37,156 nt of DNA from a virus, in IMG/VR virus record IMGVR_UViG_3300028025_000996, positions 1 to 37,156 of that record; one strand, written 5' to 3'. The notes under the pieces were generated by a model. That model did not search any database. It saw nothing but the letters and a program-made list of their open reading frames with translations, and was not told the DNA's origin. Numbering within the stretch: position 1 is the stretch's first letter; each line of letters begins with the position of its first letter. Positions 30,764 through 36,801 of the stretch are shown piece by piece. The position numbers were made by a program, and so were the translations under genes.

Positions 30764-33052
30764 ATGAACTTTTTAGAATTTATCACAAAATTGGCGCCAG
30801 AGGGCGAAACCGCGCTAATTGTTAAACAAAAACCACTCAAACCGTTGCAATACCACGCCGATGGAGCGATAAAAGCCACTTGGCCTGCCTATTTGCCGTC
30901 AAAACATGACGGAATTGGCGCATGGTATGCCAATACCGCGTCATTTATCATTGATCGCTTTAAAGATGGGCATGTTTCAGCGTCTGCTGCAAATTGTGAT
31001 TACGTTTTGGTCATGATGCTTGACGACATTGGCACTAAGTCCAAAACACCGCCGCTTGACCCGACGTGGATCATGGAAACCTCACAGGGATCGTTTCAGT
31101 GGGGCTATGCATTCTCTGAGCAGCCGACCAAAGCAGCCTTTGCCGCTGCGATTAAAGCGATAGCGGACGCCGGATACACCGACCCAGGCGCCTGCAACCC
31201 AGTGCGCAATTTTAGGTTGCCAGGCTCGATCAATTTAAAGCCGAACAAAAACAACTTTGCAGCTCGTCTTGCGCATTTCAATCCTGAGCGTGAATACACG
31301 CTTGACCAGATATGCAAGGCGCTTGACGTGACGCCAGTGCCAGTCGAGTCACTTGAGCTGCGTCCAATCCGGATTTCCGACGATGGCGCAGATGATGTGA
31401 TGGCGTGGTTGTCTCAGCAAGGTCTATTGCTCACCCACCCCAACCCCGAAGGATGGGCGGGCGTGATCTGCCCCAACAAGGACGAGCACACCGACGGCAA
31501 CCCCGAAGGGCGTTACATGCCTGCCACCCGCGCTTACCGTTGCCTGCATAGCCATTGTGTAGATTTTAGTTCTGCTACTTTCCTCGAATGGGTGGCCGCC
31601 AATGGTGGTCCGAAACACACCACAGGTTTACGTGATGAATTACTTGCGCAGGTGATGGACGCAGCGATTTCTAAGTTGCAGCCCACCGACGCATTTCCAG
31701 ACGCCGGTGCAGAGCTGATCGCTGAAGTTGAGCGGCGTGAGATTGGTCGTGTTGAAAAGGCTGATTGGTACAACCGCTTTGCTTACATTCAAGCCGATGA
31801 CAATTACTTTGATATGAATGATAGGCGTGAACTGTCACGCGGCACGTTTAATGCCTTGTTTAGACATGTGACTTGTTTTTCCATCCATCCCAGTAAGGTC
31901 AAGCGCCGCATTGAAGCTTCGGTCTGCTTTGATGAAAACCGGCAAGCGATGGGCGCGCATGCATTGGCTGGCATTACTTACGCGGCAGGCGAGAGCGTTC
32001 TTGTTACCCGCGAAGGTCAAGTGTACGGTAATCGATGGGCTGACGCTCGACCCACGCCAGTGGCAGGGGACATCACGCCATGGCTCGATCATCTGCACCA
32101 TATGATCCCAGACGAGCGTGAGCGTGAGCACATGCTTGACGTGATAGCGCACAAAGTGCAACACCCTGACATCAAAATTAATCACGCGATTTTGCACATT
32201 GGCCGTCAAGGCTCAGGAAAAGATTCCTTGTATGAGCCATTTTTGTGGGCTGTTGGCGGTGCGCGTTCTTCACGTCGTAATGTCGCGATCGTGCGTAATG
32301 AGGAAGTTCAGTCCCAGTGGGGTTACAACTATGAATCAGAGATCATGGTTTTTGAAGAGCTGCGCCAAACCGAAGCAAAAGATCGCCGCGCATTAGAAAA
32401 CCAATTAAAACCAGTCATTGCAGCCCCTCCAGAGTTTATTTCGGTAAACAGAAAAGGCATGCATCCATATCAGGCCTTAAATCGCATGTTCGTTTTAGCA
32501 TTCTCAAATGAGCGCGTGCCCTTGTCGCTGCCCTCTGAAGACCGTCGATGGTTCGTTGTGTACTCTGAAGCCGGCCGAATGAGCGATGAGGCGGGCGCTA
32601 AGCTATGGAAGTGGCTTGACGCGGGCGGGTGTGCCGCTGTGGCCGCTTGGCTGCATGCGCGGGACGTGAGCGCGTTTAATGCCGGCGCAACCCCGCCAAT
32701 GACCGAAGCAAAGGCCATTATGGTAGAACAAGGCCGTTCTGGCGCTGAATCATTCTTAGTCGATCAGCTTGAGAATAGGTTAGGTGAATTTAGCAAGGGT
32801 GTCGTCGCGTCGCCGTTTTACGCGTTGTGCGATCGCTTGGCCGGTCTAGCAGGCAATAAGATACCGCAAGCGGCGCTGTTGCATGCGCTAAAAGAGGCGG
32901 GATGGCTAGATATGGGTCGAATTGGCACGCGTGAATTTCAAACTAAAAAACACCTATTTTGCGCGCCAGATATGGCCGATTTAGGCAAAGCAGAGTTGCG
33001 CCGGTTAGCGGAAGACGTGCCCGCAGCTAGTGCTGTGCGATTAGTGAAATAA
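30764..33052 (+). CDS. Primase-helicase fusion (RepB-type AEP primase, zinc site, DUF5906-type SF3 helicase)
   Basis: A 762-residue, two-domain replication protein. Residues 1-200 look like an archaeo-eukaryotic-type primase: the metal motif VMMLDDIG has D87 and D88, followed by ETSQGSFQWGYAFSE (105-119) and FRLPGSINLKP (150-160). A zinc-like set C236, H242, C260, C265 follows. The carboxy half is a D5/DUF5906-type helicase with Walker A IGRQGSGKDSL (479-489), NRMFVLAFSNE (sensor region) and EDRRWFVVY. The order resembles primase-polymerase/helicase proteins such as that of phage NrS-1. It should prime and unwind DNA for the family A polymerase. Confidence 0.92.
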   Translation: MNFLEFITKLAPEGETALIVKQKPLKPLQYHADGAIKATWPAYLPSKHDGIGAWYANTASFIIDRFKDGHVSASAANCDYVLVMMLDDIGTKSKTPPLDPTWIMETSQGSFQWGYAFSEQPTKAAFAAAIKAIADAGYTDPGACNPVRNFRLPGSINLKPNKNNFAARLAHFNPEREYTLDQICKALDVTPVPVESLELRPIRISDDGADDVMAWLSQQGLLLTHPNPEGWAGVICPNKDEHTDGNPEGRYMPATRAYRCLHSHCVDFSSATFLEWVAANGGPKHTTGLRDELLAQVMDAAISKLQPTDAFPDAGAELIAEVERREIGRVEKADWYNRFAYIQADDNYFDMNDRRELSRGTFNALFRHVTCFSIHPSKVKRRIEASVCFDENRQAMGAHALAGITYAAGESVLVTREGQVYGNRWADARPTPVAGDITPWLDHLHHMIPDEREREHMLDVIAHKVQHPDIKINHAILHIGRQGSGKDSLYEPFLWAVGGARSSRRNVAIVRNEEVQSQWGYNYESEIMVFEELRQTEAKDRRALENQLKPVIAAPPEFISVNRKGMHPYQALNRMFVLAFSNERVPLSLPSEDRRWFVVYSEAGRMSDEAGAKLWKWLDAGGCAAVAAWLHARDVSAFNAGATPPMTEAKAIMVEQGRSGAESFLVDQLENRLGEFSKGVVASPFYALCDRLAGLAGNKIPQAALLHALKEAGWLDMGRIGTREFQTKKHLFCAPDMADLGKAELRRLAEDVPAASAVRLVK

Positions 33053-33068
33053 TTAAATAAATAGGTAT

Positions 33069-33093
33069 AAAAAAACCCCGCTCTAGGGCGGGG
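33069..33093 (-). terminator. Rho-independent terminator of the leftward early operon
   Basis: CCCCGC (33076-33081) pairs with GCGGGG (33088-33093); the A-run at 33069-33075 gives seven Us after the hairpin in minus-strand RNA. It lies between the convergent primase-helicase gene and the leftward small genes. On the plus strand there is no U-tract. Confidence 0.85.
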
Positions 33094-33099
33094 CTAAGT

Positions 33100-33118
33100 G
33101 CCTGTAATGCATACAGGC
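33100..33118. other. Perfect hairpin without T-tract beside the early-operon terminator
   Basis: GCCTGTA (33100-33106) pairs with TACAGGC (33112-33118) around five bases. It could stabilise RNA 3' ends or help convergent termination. It adjoins the terminator at 33069-33093. Confidence 0.5.
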
Positions 33119-33126
33119 GGGAGTGA

Positions 33127-33186
33127 TTACAATTCTAACAGAATAGCGATAAGCGCGGCGATTAAGACTCCCAAAAGTGCAAACAT
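33127..33186 (-). CDS. Possible membrane micropeptide (19 aa)
   Basis: MFALLGVLIAALIAILLEL is a complete frame starting at ATG 33186, behind GAGAGGGCGGC, and overlapping the end of the 76-aa gene in another frame. It is purely one transmembrane helix. So short a frame can arise by chance, and the ribosome site is its best support. If real, it is the last gene before the early-operon terminator. Confidence 0.35.
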   Translation of the reverse strand: MFALLGVLIAALIAILLEL

Positions 33187-33392
33187 GCCGCCCTCTCTAT
33201 AGCCTCGACAGTGCTATCAGATAGAAAATCGGTTATATCAACCCCGCCCGCAAATGCGTGCACTAATTGCGCCCCGCCATGATAATTACAGTCTAAGTCC
33301 GGCTCTTGATATTCCAGATAACAGTCGATCTTATCCAAGTAAGTGTAAAACTCTAGGTTTTGTGGCCACCACAAGGCCTCTGGCGCGTTCAT
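33162..33392 (-). CDS. Early acidic protein (76 aa)
   Basis: Starts in an ATGA overlap with the previous gene, with GGGAG nine bases upstream. The product is acidic and rich in aromatic residues: MNAPEALWWPQNLEFYTYLD, KIDCYLEYQEPDLDCNYHGG, and a helical end SDSTVEAIERAACLHFWES. No family recognised. Small acidic early proteins of phages often bind host enzymes, so host takeover or anti-defence is a possibility, not a claim. Confidence 0.72.
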   Translation of the reverse strand: MNAPEALWWPQNLEFYTYLDKIDCYLEYQEPDLDCNYHGGAQLVHAFAGGVDITDFLSDSTVEAIERAACLHFWES

Positions 33393-33688
33393 AATACCGC
33401 TCCCGCACGTTGAATAATGCGCAACAATGTAACGTGATCTTTAGGGTCTAAATCGATCAATTGATATAGCACGCGGCGCAGTTCGTCGTTTTTTTGCTCT
33501 AAATCTTCAATCAATTGATCCGCCTCTTTTAAATCGGCCGTCAATTCGGCGACGCGTTCAGATACCGGCGGATCGTTTGCTATAGCGTATAGCTCGGCCG
33601 CTTGTATATCTCCGGCCATGTATGCGGCGCGCTCCAGCTCTTCAAGCGTGCGCGTGCTAGTGTCGATAAATAATTGATTCGTTTTCAT
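33389..33688 (-). CDS. Early coiled-coil protein (99 aa)
   Basis: Start chosen at 33688, with AAGGAA eight bases upstream and an ATGA overlap with the 119-aa gene; an in-frame ATG at 33805 has no ribosome site and covers the neighbour. The sequence begins MKTNQLFIDTSTRTLEELER, then AAYMAGDIQAAELYAIANDP, then a coiled coil (ELTADLKEADQLIEDLEQKN) and a terminal LIDLDPKDHVTLLRIIQRA. Function unknown. Confidence 0.72.
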   Translation of the reverse strand: MKTNQLFIDTSTRTLEELERAAYMAGDIQAAELYAIANDPPVSERVAELTADLKEADQLIEDLEQKNDELRRVLYQLIDLDPKDHVTLLRIIQRAGAVL

Positions 33689-34044
33689 TTTGCTTTTCCT
33701 TGTGCCCATAATAATGATTGATAAATTGATTCTGCTAAATCGTTGACTAGCGCGCTTAGTTCGTCGTCGTCTAAGTGCTCGAGCGGTTCCCAAGGTATTT
33801 GGCATTCGTCGTCGCTAAAAAAGTGCGATTCTGCTATACCATACGCGCGCGCCAATAATTCGGACTGATTTTTATCGACGTTCGCAAATTGTTTTTCTAT
33901 TACTTGCGCTTTTTCTTTTTCGTCGCCATTGTCAAGCGCCGATAAAACAGCGCGTAATTCATCCGGCGAAAATTGGCCGCCGCCAATAGTCACCGATTCG
34001 CGGTTTTGTATAGCGCGCTTTAAATTAGAAATAAAAGCTTTCAT
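33685..34044 (-). CDS. Early acidic helical protein (119 aa)
   Basis: Starts in a TAATG overlap behind GGGAGCTTAAATA. The product MKAFISNLKRAIQNRESVTI, GGGQFSPDELRAVLSALDNG continues through a Lys/Glu/Gln helix and an acidic region (HFFSDDECQIPWEPLEHLDD). No family recognised. It belongs to a chain of early genes that overlap or abut and share the GGGAG-type leader. Confidence 0.72.
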   Translation of the reverse strand: MKAFISNLKRAIQNRESVTIGGGQFSPDELRAVLSALDNGDEKEKAQVIEKQFANVDKNQSELLARAYGIAESHFFSDDECQIPWEPLEHLDDDELSALVNDLAESIYQSLLWAQGKAK

Positions 34045-34259
34045 TATTTAAGCTCCCGTAATGATTTAGATAATTGAAAATGCACGCCGGCGTGCCACAT
34101 GCCGAGCGCGTCCATTATTGACGTTGCGTGCTCGCTATACTCGGACACGTCGTCGCCGTTTTCATAATCGGCCACAAAGGCCTCGACAATATGATCCGGC
34201 GCATTGCCGACATTGCCACAATATGCGGCCACAAAGGCCGCTTGCTCTGATTTATTCAT
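34044..34259 (-). CDS. Early protein (71 aa), duplicated at the right edge of the window
   Basis: The leader AACGGGAGAATAAATA precedes the ATG at 34259. The protein is MNKSEQAAFVAAYCGNVGNA, PDHIVEAFVADYENGDDVSE and a helical end (HFQLSKSLRELK). The first 37 residues recur, with one substitution (S4 versus L4), in the gene at 37047 on the opposite strand; over 110 bases I count one difference. Acidic and soluble. Function unknown. Its retention in two copies implies either recent duplication or dosage need. Confidence 0.78.
   Translation of the reverse strand: MNKSEQAAFVAAYCGNVGNAPDHIVEAFVADYENGDDVSEYSEHATSIMDALGMWHAGVHFQLSKSLRELK
34150..34259. repeat. Inverted repeat B, left arm (mate at 37047-37156)
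   Basis: The first 110 bases of the 71-aa gene match the window's last 110 bases in inverted orientation with one difference. The right arm is cut by the window end, so the true length is unknown. Confidence 0.95.
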
Positions 34260-34273
34260 TATTTATTCTCCCG

Positions 34274-34507
34274 TTATTGAATTGGAATTCCATTAATTAC
34301 TTTTATTAAATTGGCCGCGGGTACATGTCGAACCGTCCCGCCATTTTCGTGCGCTATCCAAGTGCCTAAAAAATCGACGGATACCACAGCGCCGTCGACG
34401 GATAGCACGCGGCCGCGTGCGTCGCCGTCGAATTTATTGTGGCCGGTGCGTGCGACGACGGCCGGCGCAAAGGCGACGACGTCGCCAATATTGAATTTAC
34501 TTTTCAT
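34274..34507 (-). CDS. Small SH3/KOW-like early protein (77 aa), copy 1 of 2
   Basis: The protein MKSKFNIGDVVAFAPAVVAR continues TGHNKFDGDARGRVLSVDGA, VVSVDFLGTWIAHENGGTVR and HVPAANLIKVINGIPIQ. The FNIGDVVAF opening, the GRVLSV / VVSVDFLGTW strands and the final VPAANL are typical of small SH3-like or KOW-like beta-barrels found in phage early regions. A near-identical copy is at 36386-36619 on the plus strand (I count six base differences over 234). Its leader (AAGGGAGAAAACATA) is formed by the last codons of the upstream 83-aa gene. Confidence 0.8.
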   Translation of the reverse strand: MKSKFNIGDVVAFAPAVVARTGHNKFDGDARGRVLSVDGAVVSVDFLGTWIAHENGGTVRHVPAANLIKVINGIPIQ

Positions 34508-34524
34508 TATGTTTTCTCCCTTGT
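34274..34524. repeat. Inverted repeat A, left arm (mate at 36369-36619)
   Basis: About 251 bases, including the whole 77-aa gene and 17 upstream bases, match the right arm in inverted orientation with about six differences. Confidence 0.95.
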
Positions 34525-34758
34525 AAAATGTAATTTCACGTCAAAACAATTAGCGCGTAAGCCGGTAATGTCGCATTGCGCAAAATGCGAGTCATCATGT
34601 TCTGGCAAATCCCATGTCGCATTTTTATAATGATTCGCAATTGATAAAAAACGGTTTAGTTCGTTTTCTTCGTCATTATCTAAGCCGGAATAATCGTCGT
34701 TAATAATTGCCGATAATAAATGTTCGGAAATAGTATATTTAAAATAATCATTTAACAT
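34507..34758 (-). CDS. Early acidic protein (83 aa)
   Basis: Leader AGGGGAAAATACA before the ATG. The product MLNDYFKYTISEHLLSAIIN, DDYSGLDNDEENELNRFLSI, ANHYKNATWDLPEHDDSHFA, QCDITGLRANCFDVKLHFTR belongs by eye to a class of small acidic phage proteins with a YISEHLLSAIINDD-type helix and a Cys-Asp-Ile-Thr-Gly strand, possibly single-domain regulators. Its stop overlaps the next ATG (TAATG), and its last codons supply that gene's ribosome site. Confidence 0.75.
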   Translation of the reverse strand: MLNDYFKYTISEHLLSAIINDDYSGLDNDEENELNRFLSIANHYKNATWDLPEHDDSHFAQCDITGLRANCFDVKLHFTREKT

Positions 34759-34777
34759 TGTATTTTCCCCTATTAAA

Positions 34778-35416
34778 TTAAGCGGCCAATTTGATTCGAA
34801 TCACTTTGCCCATTTTTTGGCCATGCGCCGGATAAGCGATGACTTTTACTTTTTTGTCATAGCAGTCGCGACAGTCGCCGCACTTGCCGTCGTTATCATA
34901 TGCGCCGCATAATTTAGCGCCGCGAGGTAAATCGGCCGGAGTAGGAATAATTACCGAACCATGCAACCCGCGGGTAAATTGGCCGGTGACAGAATCACTA
35001 GAAAAACGCACAGCGACATTTTTAAGCGCGCGCATTTCTTCCAATACAATGCGAAATTTCGGGAATTTATGCATGCGAGTAGGCAACCAATGTTTTACCC
35101 ATGGCGTGCGTTTCATAACCTCTAGCATTTTTTCTGCTAGGCCGAGCGCGTACATGTCGCCGCTATCAAACCACCTGAAATGCGTGTCTTGTGCCAATTC
35201 GTCGACCATATCGTCGCACCATTCTAGGCGCTGCCAATCCTCGCGATTATGACGACGCGGCGCTTTCACGTTTTCGAATCTATAATTGCCGGTAGTGGCA
35301 TAACAGCCTTTGCATGCGTCGACTAGTTCGCCGTTTTCGATAGCGCCTGGGCAAGTGTCAATAGCTTGTAACGACCAAGAGCGGACACCTAATTTGCTTG
35401 TATTAGAAATTTTCAT
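34778..35416 (-). CDS. GP88-type cysteine-rich protein (212 aa)
   Basis: The sequence suggests the phage GP88 family of unknown function. The amino end SKLGVRSWSLQAIDTCPGAI leads to a Cys set C22, C35, C38 (ACKGCYA). The middle has FRWFDSGDMYALGLAEKMLE (80-99), HWLPTRMHKFPKFRIVLEE (109-127) and VAVRFSSDS, alternating strands and helices as in a TIM-barrel. A second set C170, C179, C182, C185 (CGDCRDCYDKK) could hold zinc or iron-sulphur. The layout loosely recalls radical-SAM enzymes, but the canonical CxxxCxxC is absent. Leader GGGAGATTAAATA. Confidence 0.78.
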   Translation of the reverse strand: MKISNTSKLGVRSWSLQAIDTCPGAIENGELVDACKGCYATTGNYRFENVKAPRRHNREDWQRLEWCDDMVDELAQDTHFRWFDSGDMYALGLAEKMLEVMKRTPWVKHWLPTRMHKFPKFRIVLEEMRALKNVAVRFSSDSVTGQFTRGLHGSVIIPTPADLPRGAKLCGAYDNDGKCGDCRDCYDKKVKVIAYPAHGQKMGKVIRIKLAA

Positions 35417-35431
35417 TATTTAATCTCCCAA

Positions 35432-35590
35432 TTAAAAATCGGCAATATGTGCCGGCGCCGCTAACATCACTGTAATTTCATAGGCCTTTTTTGCTTTAAA
35501 TATAGCCGCCGCCATTTGCTGCGCGGCGTAAGTAGTGGCCGCGTTGACGGTAATTTCTTTGCCTCTATAAAAACAGATATAAGTAAACAT
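35432..35590 (-). CDS. Small early phage protein (52 aa)
   Basis: Leader AACGGGAGAAAATAAA before the ATG. MFTYICFYRGKEITVNAATT, YAAQQMAAAIFKAKKAYEIT, VMLAAPAHIADF: I recognise this 'YRGK.I.V.A.T.Y.AQ..AA..FKAKK.YE.TV.LA' protein as a very common small phage early gene of unknown function. It has a beta-beta-alpha-beta look. Short but convincing because of the family pattern and the shared leader. Confidence 0.82.
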   Translation of the reverse strand: MFTYICFYRGKEITVNAATTYAAQQMAAAIFKAKKAYEITVMLAAPAHIADF

Positions 35591-35604
35591 TTTATTTTCT
35601 CCCG

Positions 35605-35685
35605 TTAAAATAAAAATAAGGCCACTAAAAACACATAAAAAACGGCCGCTATAAATAAGCCCGCGATTATTTCGCTTATGCGCAT
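35605..35685 (-). CDS. Membrane micropeptide (26 aa)
   Basis: MRISEIIAGLFIAAVFYVFL then VALFLF: nearly all one transmembrane helix. The ATG at 35685 lies within the end of the 67-aa gene, with GGGTGAAATT just upstream. It fits the gap between the 67-aa and 52-aa genes exactly, which supports it. Inner-membrane location is inferred. Confidence 0.55.
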   Translation of the reverse strand: MRISEIIAGLFIAAVFYVFLVALFLF

Positions 35686-35879
35686 AATTTCACCCACTGA
35701 TTATTTTCAGAATCAAAATCGCCGATATATGGAGTATCGACGTCATATTGAGTGAGATTTTCTTCACTATTAATATCGAATTGATCATGCGCAATATCGC
35801 AAGCCGCGCGCGCATTATCCGCGTCGATATAAAATGTTTTTGCTACAGTATGGCGTACAGTTACTTTGAATTTAGTCAT
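35676..35879 (-). CDS. First gene of the leftward early operon (67 aa)
   Basis: Leader AAACGGGAGAAAATA before the ATG at 35879, downstream of the strong early promoter. The product MTKFKVTVRHTVAKTFYIDA, DNARAACDIAHDQFDINSEE, NLTQYDVDTPYIGDFDSENN has a beta start, a helix (NARAACDIAHDQF) and acidic strands. The pattern 'Y.V.V....A.....I.A.....A...A' is typical of a widespread small phage early protein. Function unknown. Confidence 0.78.
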   Translation of the reverse strand: MTKFKVTVRHTVAKTFYIDADNARAACDIAHDQFDINSEENLTQYDVDTPYIGDFDSENNQWVKLCA

Positions 35880-35922
35880 TATTTTCTCCCGTTTTATTTC
35901 TGTTAATCAACACTACAAAACA

Positions 35923-35951
35923 ATTGTAAAACAATCTTTTAATAATGTCAA
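35923..35951 (-). promoter_or_regulatory. Near-consensus sigma70 promoter for the leftward early operon
   Basis: Minus strand: TTGACA (35951-35946), 17-base spacer, TACAAT (35928-35923), then a leader of about 40 bases to the ATG at 35879. The -35 is perfect and the -10 differs by one base, so strong early transcription by host RNA polymerase is expected. It is overlaid by two 14-base direct repeats. Confidence 0.85.
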
Positions 35952-35963
35952 ACAATCTTTTAA
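35929..35963. repeat. Two 14-base direct repeats on the early promoter
   Basis: AAACAATCTTTTAA occurs at 35929-35942 (inside the promoter spacer) and again at 35950-35963 (touching the -35 box). The copies are 21 bases apart, two helical turns, so a protein could bind both on the same DNA face. This is operator-like. Confidence 0.75.
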
Positions 35964-35978
35964 ATAAATAGTGAAATA

Positions 35979-36088
35979 ATTTGCGGGTAATTGTAGGCAA
36001 TGTGAGGGCAATTTAAAAACGCGAATTGCCCGCGCTATAACATAGGCGTAGCGGGGCTTTTAGCTATTTGCGGGTAATTGTAGGCAAT
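35979..36088. repeat. Pair of exact 23-base direct repeats
   Basis: The 23 bases starting ATTTGCGGGTAATTG and ending TAGGCAAT occur at 35979-36001 and 36066-36088, 87 bases apart, with no difference. They lie in the 506-base gene-free region (35880-36385). Iteron-like, possibly for a replication initiator or regulator. Confidence 0.85.
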
Positions 36089-36332
36089 TGTTTTTTAGTC
36101 ATTAAAAAATTGAGTAAAGTGTTATATATATGCTAATAAGCTCTGCAATTGGGCGCGACGTATGTAGCCGCACCGATTTAAAAAGGCATTCTAAATTGCC
36201 CTCATTGCCCTCATGCCAAAATGGCAACTGCCTAAAAAATAGGCAATAATGTTTCCTAGCAAAAACGCCCTGAACATGTCATGAGCGACTTAAAAAACAT
36301 TGCCGACACTTGCCCTCATGTCAAATCGGCAA
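36003..36332. repeat. TTGCCCTCA motif cluster and short inverted repeats
   Basis: TTGCCCTCA occurs at 36196-36204, 36205-36213 and 36310-36318, and in reverse (TGAGGGCAA) at 36003-36011. Inverted repeats pair TGCCTA (36229-36234) with TAGGCA (36240-36245), and TTGCCGA (36300-36306) with TCGGCAA (36326-36332). A shared TTGCC core runs through the region. I see no convincing gene here. Together with the direct repeats this is a candidate origin or multi-operator control region. Confidence 0.7.
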
Positions 36333-36340
36333 CAAAAATA

Positions 36341-36354
36341 AGTGAGTACTTACT
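36341..36354. promoter_or_regulatory. Near-palindrome before the rightward small genes
   Basis: AGTGAGTACTTACT is a 14-base palindrome with one mismatched pair, 32 bases before the ATG at 36386. It could be an operator for the rightward unit. No convincing -35/-10 pair was found nearby; a TTGAGT and AT-rich run at 36111-36140 is the best weak candidate. Confidence 0.35.
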
Positions 36355-36368
36355 AACTTGCTTTTTTG

Positions 36369-36619
36369 ACAAGGGAGAAAACATAATGAAAAGTAAATTC
36401 AATATTGGCGACGTCGTCGCCTTTGCGCCGGCCGTCGTCGCACGCACCGGCCACAATAAATTCGACGGCGACGCACGCGGCCGCGTGCTATCCGTTGACG
36501 GCGCTGTGGTATCCGTCGATTTTTTAGGTACTTGGATAGCGCACGAAAATGGCGGGACGGTTCGACATGTACCCGCGGCCAATTTAGTCAAGGTAATTAA
36601 TGGAATTCCAATTCATTAA
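36369..36619. repeat. Inverted repeat A, right arm (mate at 34274-34524)
   Basis: Carries the second 77-aa gene plus 17 upstream bases. In the left arm those upstream bases encode the end (TREKT) of the 83-aa gene; here that gene is absent, so they look like a scar of the duplication. Confidence 0.95.
36386..36619 (+). CDS. Small SH3/KOW-like early protein (77 aa), copy 2 of 2
   Basis: Start chosen at 36386, after AAGGGAGAAAACATA, to match the leftward copy; an in-frame ATG at 36281 would extend into the repeat-rich control region and lacks a ribosome site. The protein differs from copy 1 at only two residues (V for I in NLVKV; final H for Q). The other base differences are silent, which suggests that the protein is under selection in both copies, though six changes are few. 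It is the first rightward gene after the control region. Confidence 0.8.
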   Translation: MKSKFNIGDVVAFAPAVVARTGHNKFDGDARGRVLSVDGAVVSVDFLGTWIAHENGGTVRHVPAANLVKVINGIPIH

Positions 36620-36631
36620 CGGGAGTAAATA

Positions 36632-36799
36632 ATGAGTCTAAAAAATATCAATTTGCATTTAAGCGATTTTAGCGAAAAAGATAGGGAAATTATTGAACGA
36701 ATAATTTTATCCAGATTGAACGAAAACGGCGTCAATTTTGACGATCTGGCGTGCAATATAGAAATTTTAACTTTTAAATCAAAAACGAAAGGAAATTAA
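36632..36799 (+). CDS. Small early protein (55 aa)
   Basis: Leader AACGGGAGTAAATA before the ATG, the same type as in the leftward early genes. The product MSLKNINLHLSDFSEKDREI, IERIILSRLNENGVNFDDLA, CNIEILTFKSKTKGN has a helical core (SEKDREIIERIILSRL). It has no counterpart in the leftward block. No family recognised. Confidence 0.65.
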   Translation: MSLKNINLHLSDFSEKDREIIERIILSRLNENGVNFDDLACNIEILTFKSKTKGN

Positions 36800-36801
36800 A
36801 A

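Noticed and set aside
35979-36332. Repeats taken as a CRISPR array
   Set aside because: Only two exact 23-base copies 87 bases apart, other motifs are short and in both directions, and no cas gene is present.
36281-36385. Amino-terminal extension of the rightward 77-aa gene from ATG 36281
   Set aside because: The leftward copy starts at the equivalent of 36386, the ribosome site is there, and the extension would cross inverted repeats and a near-palindrome.
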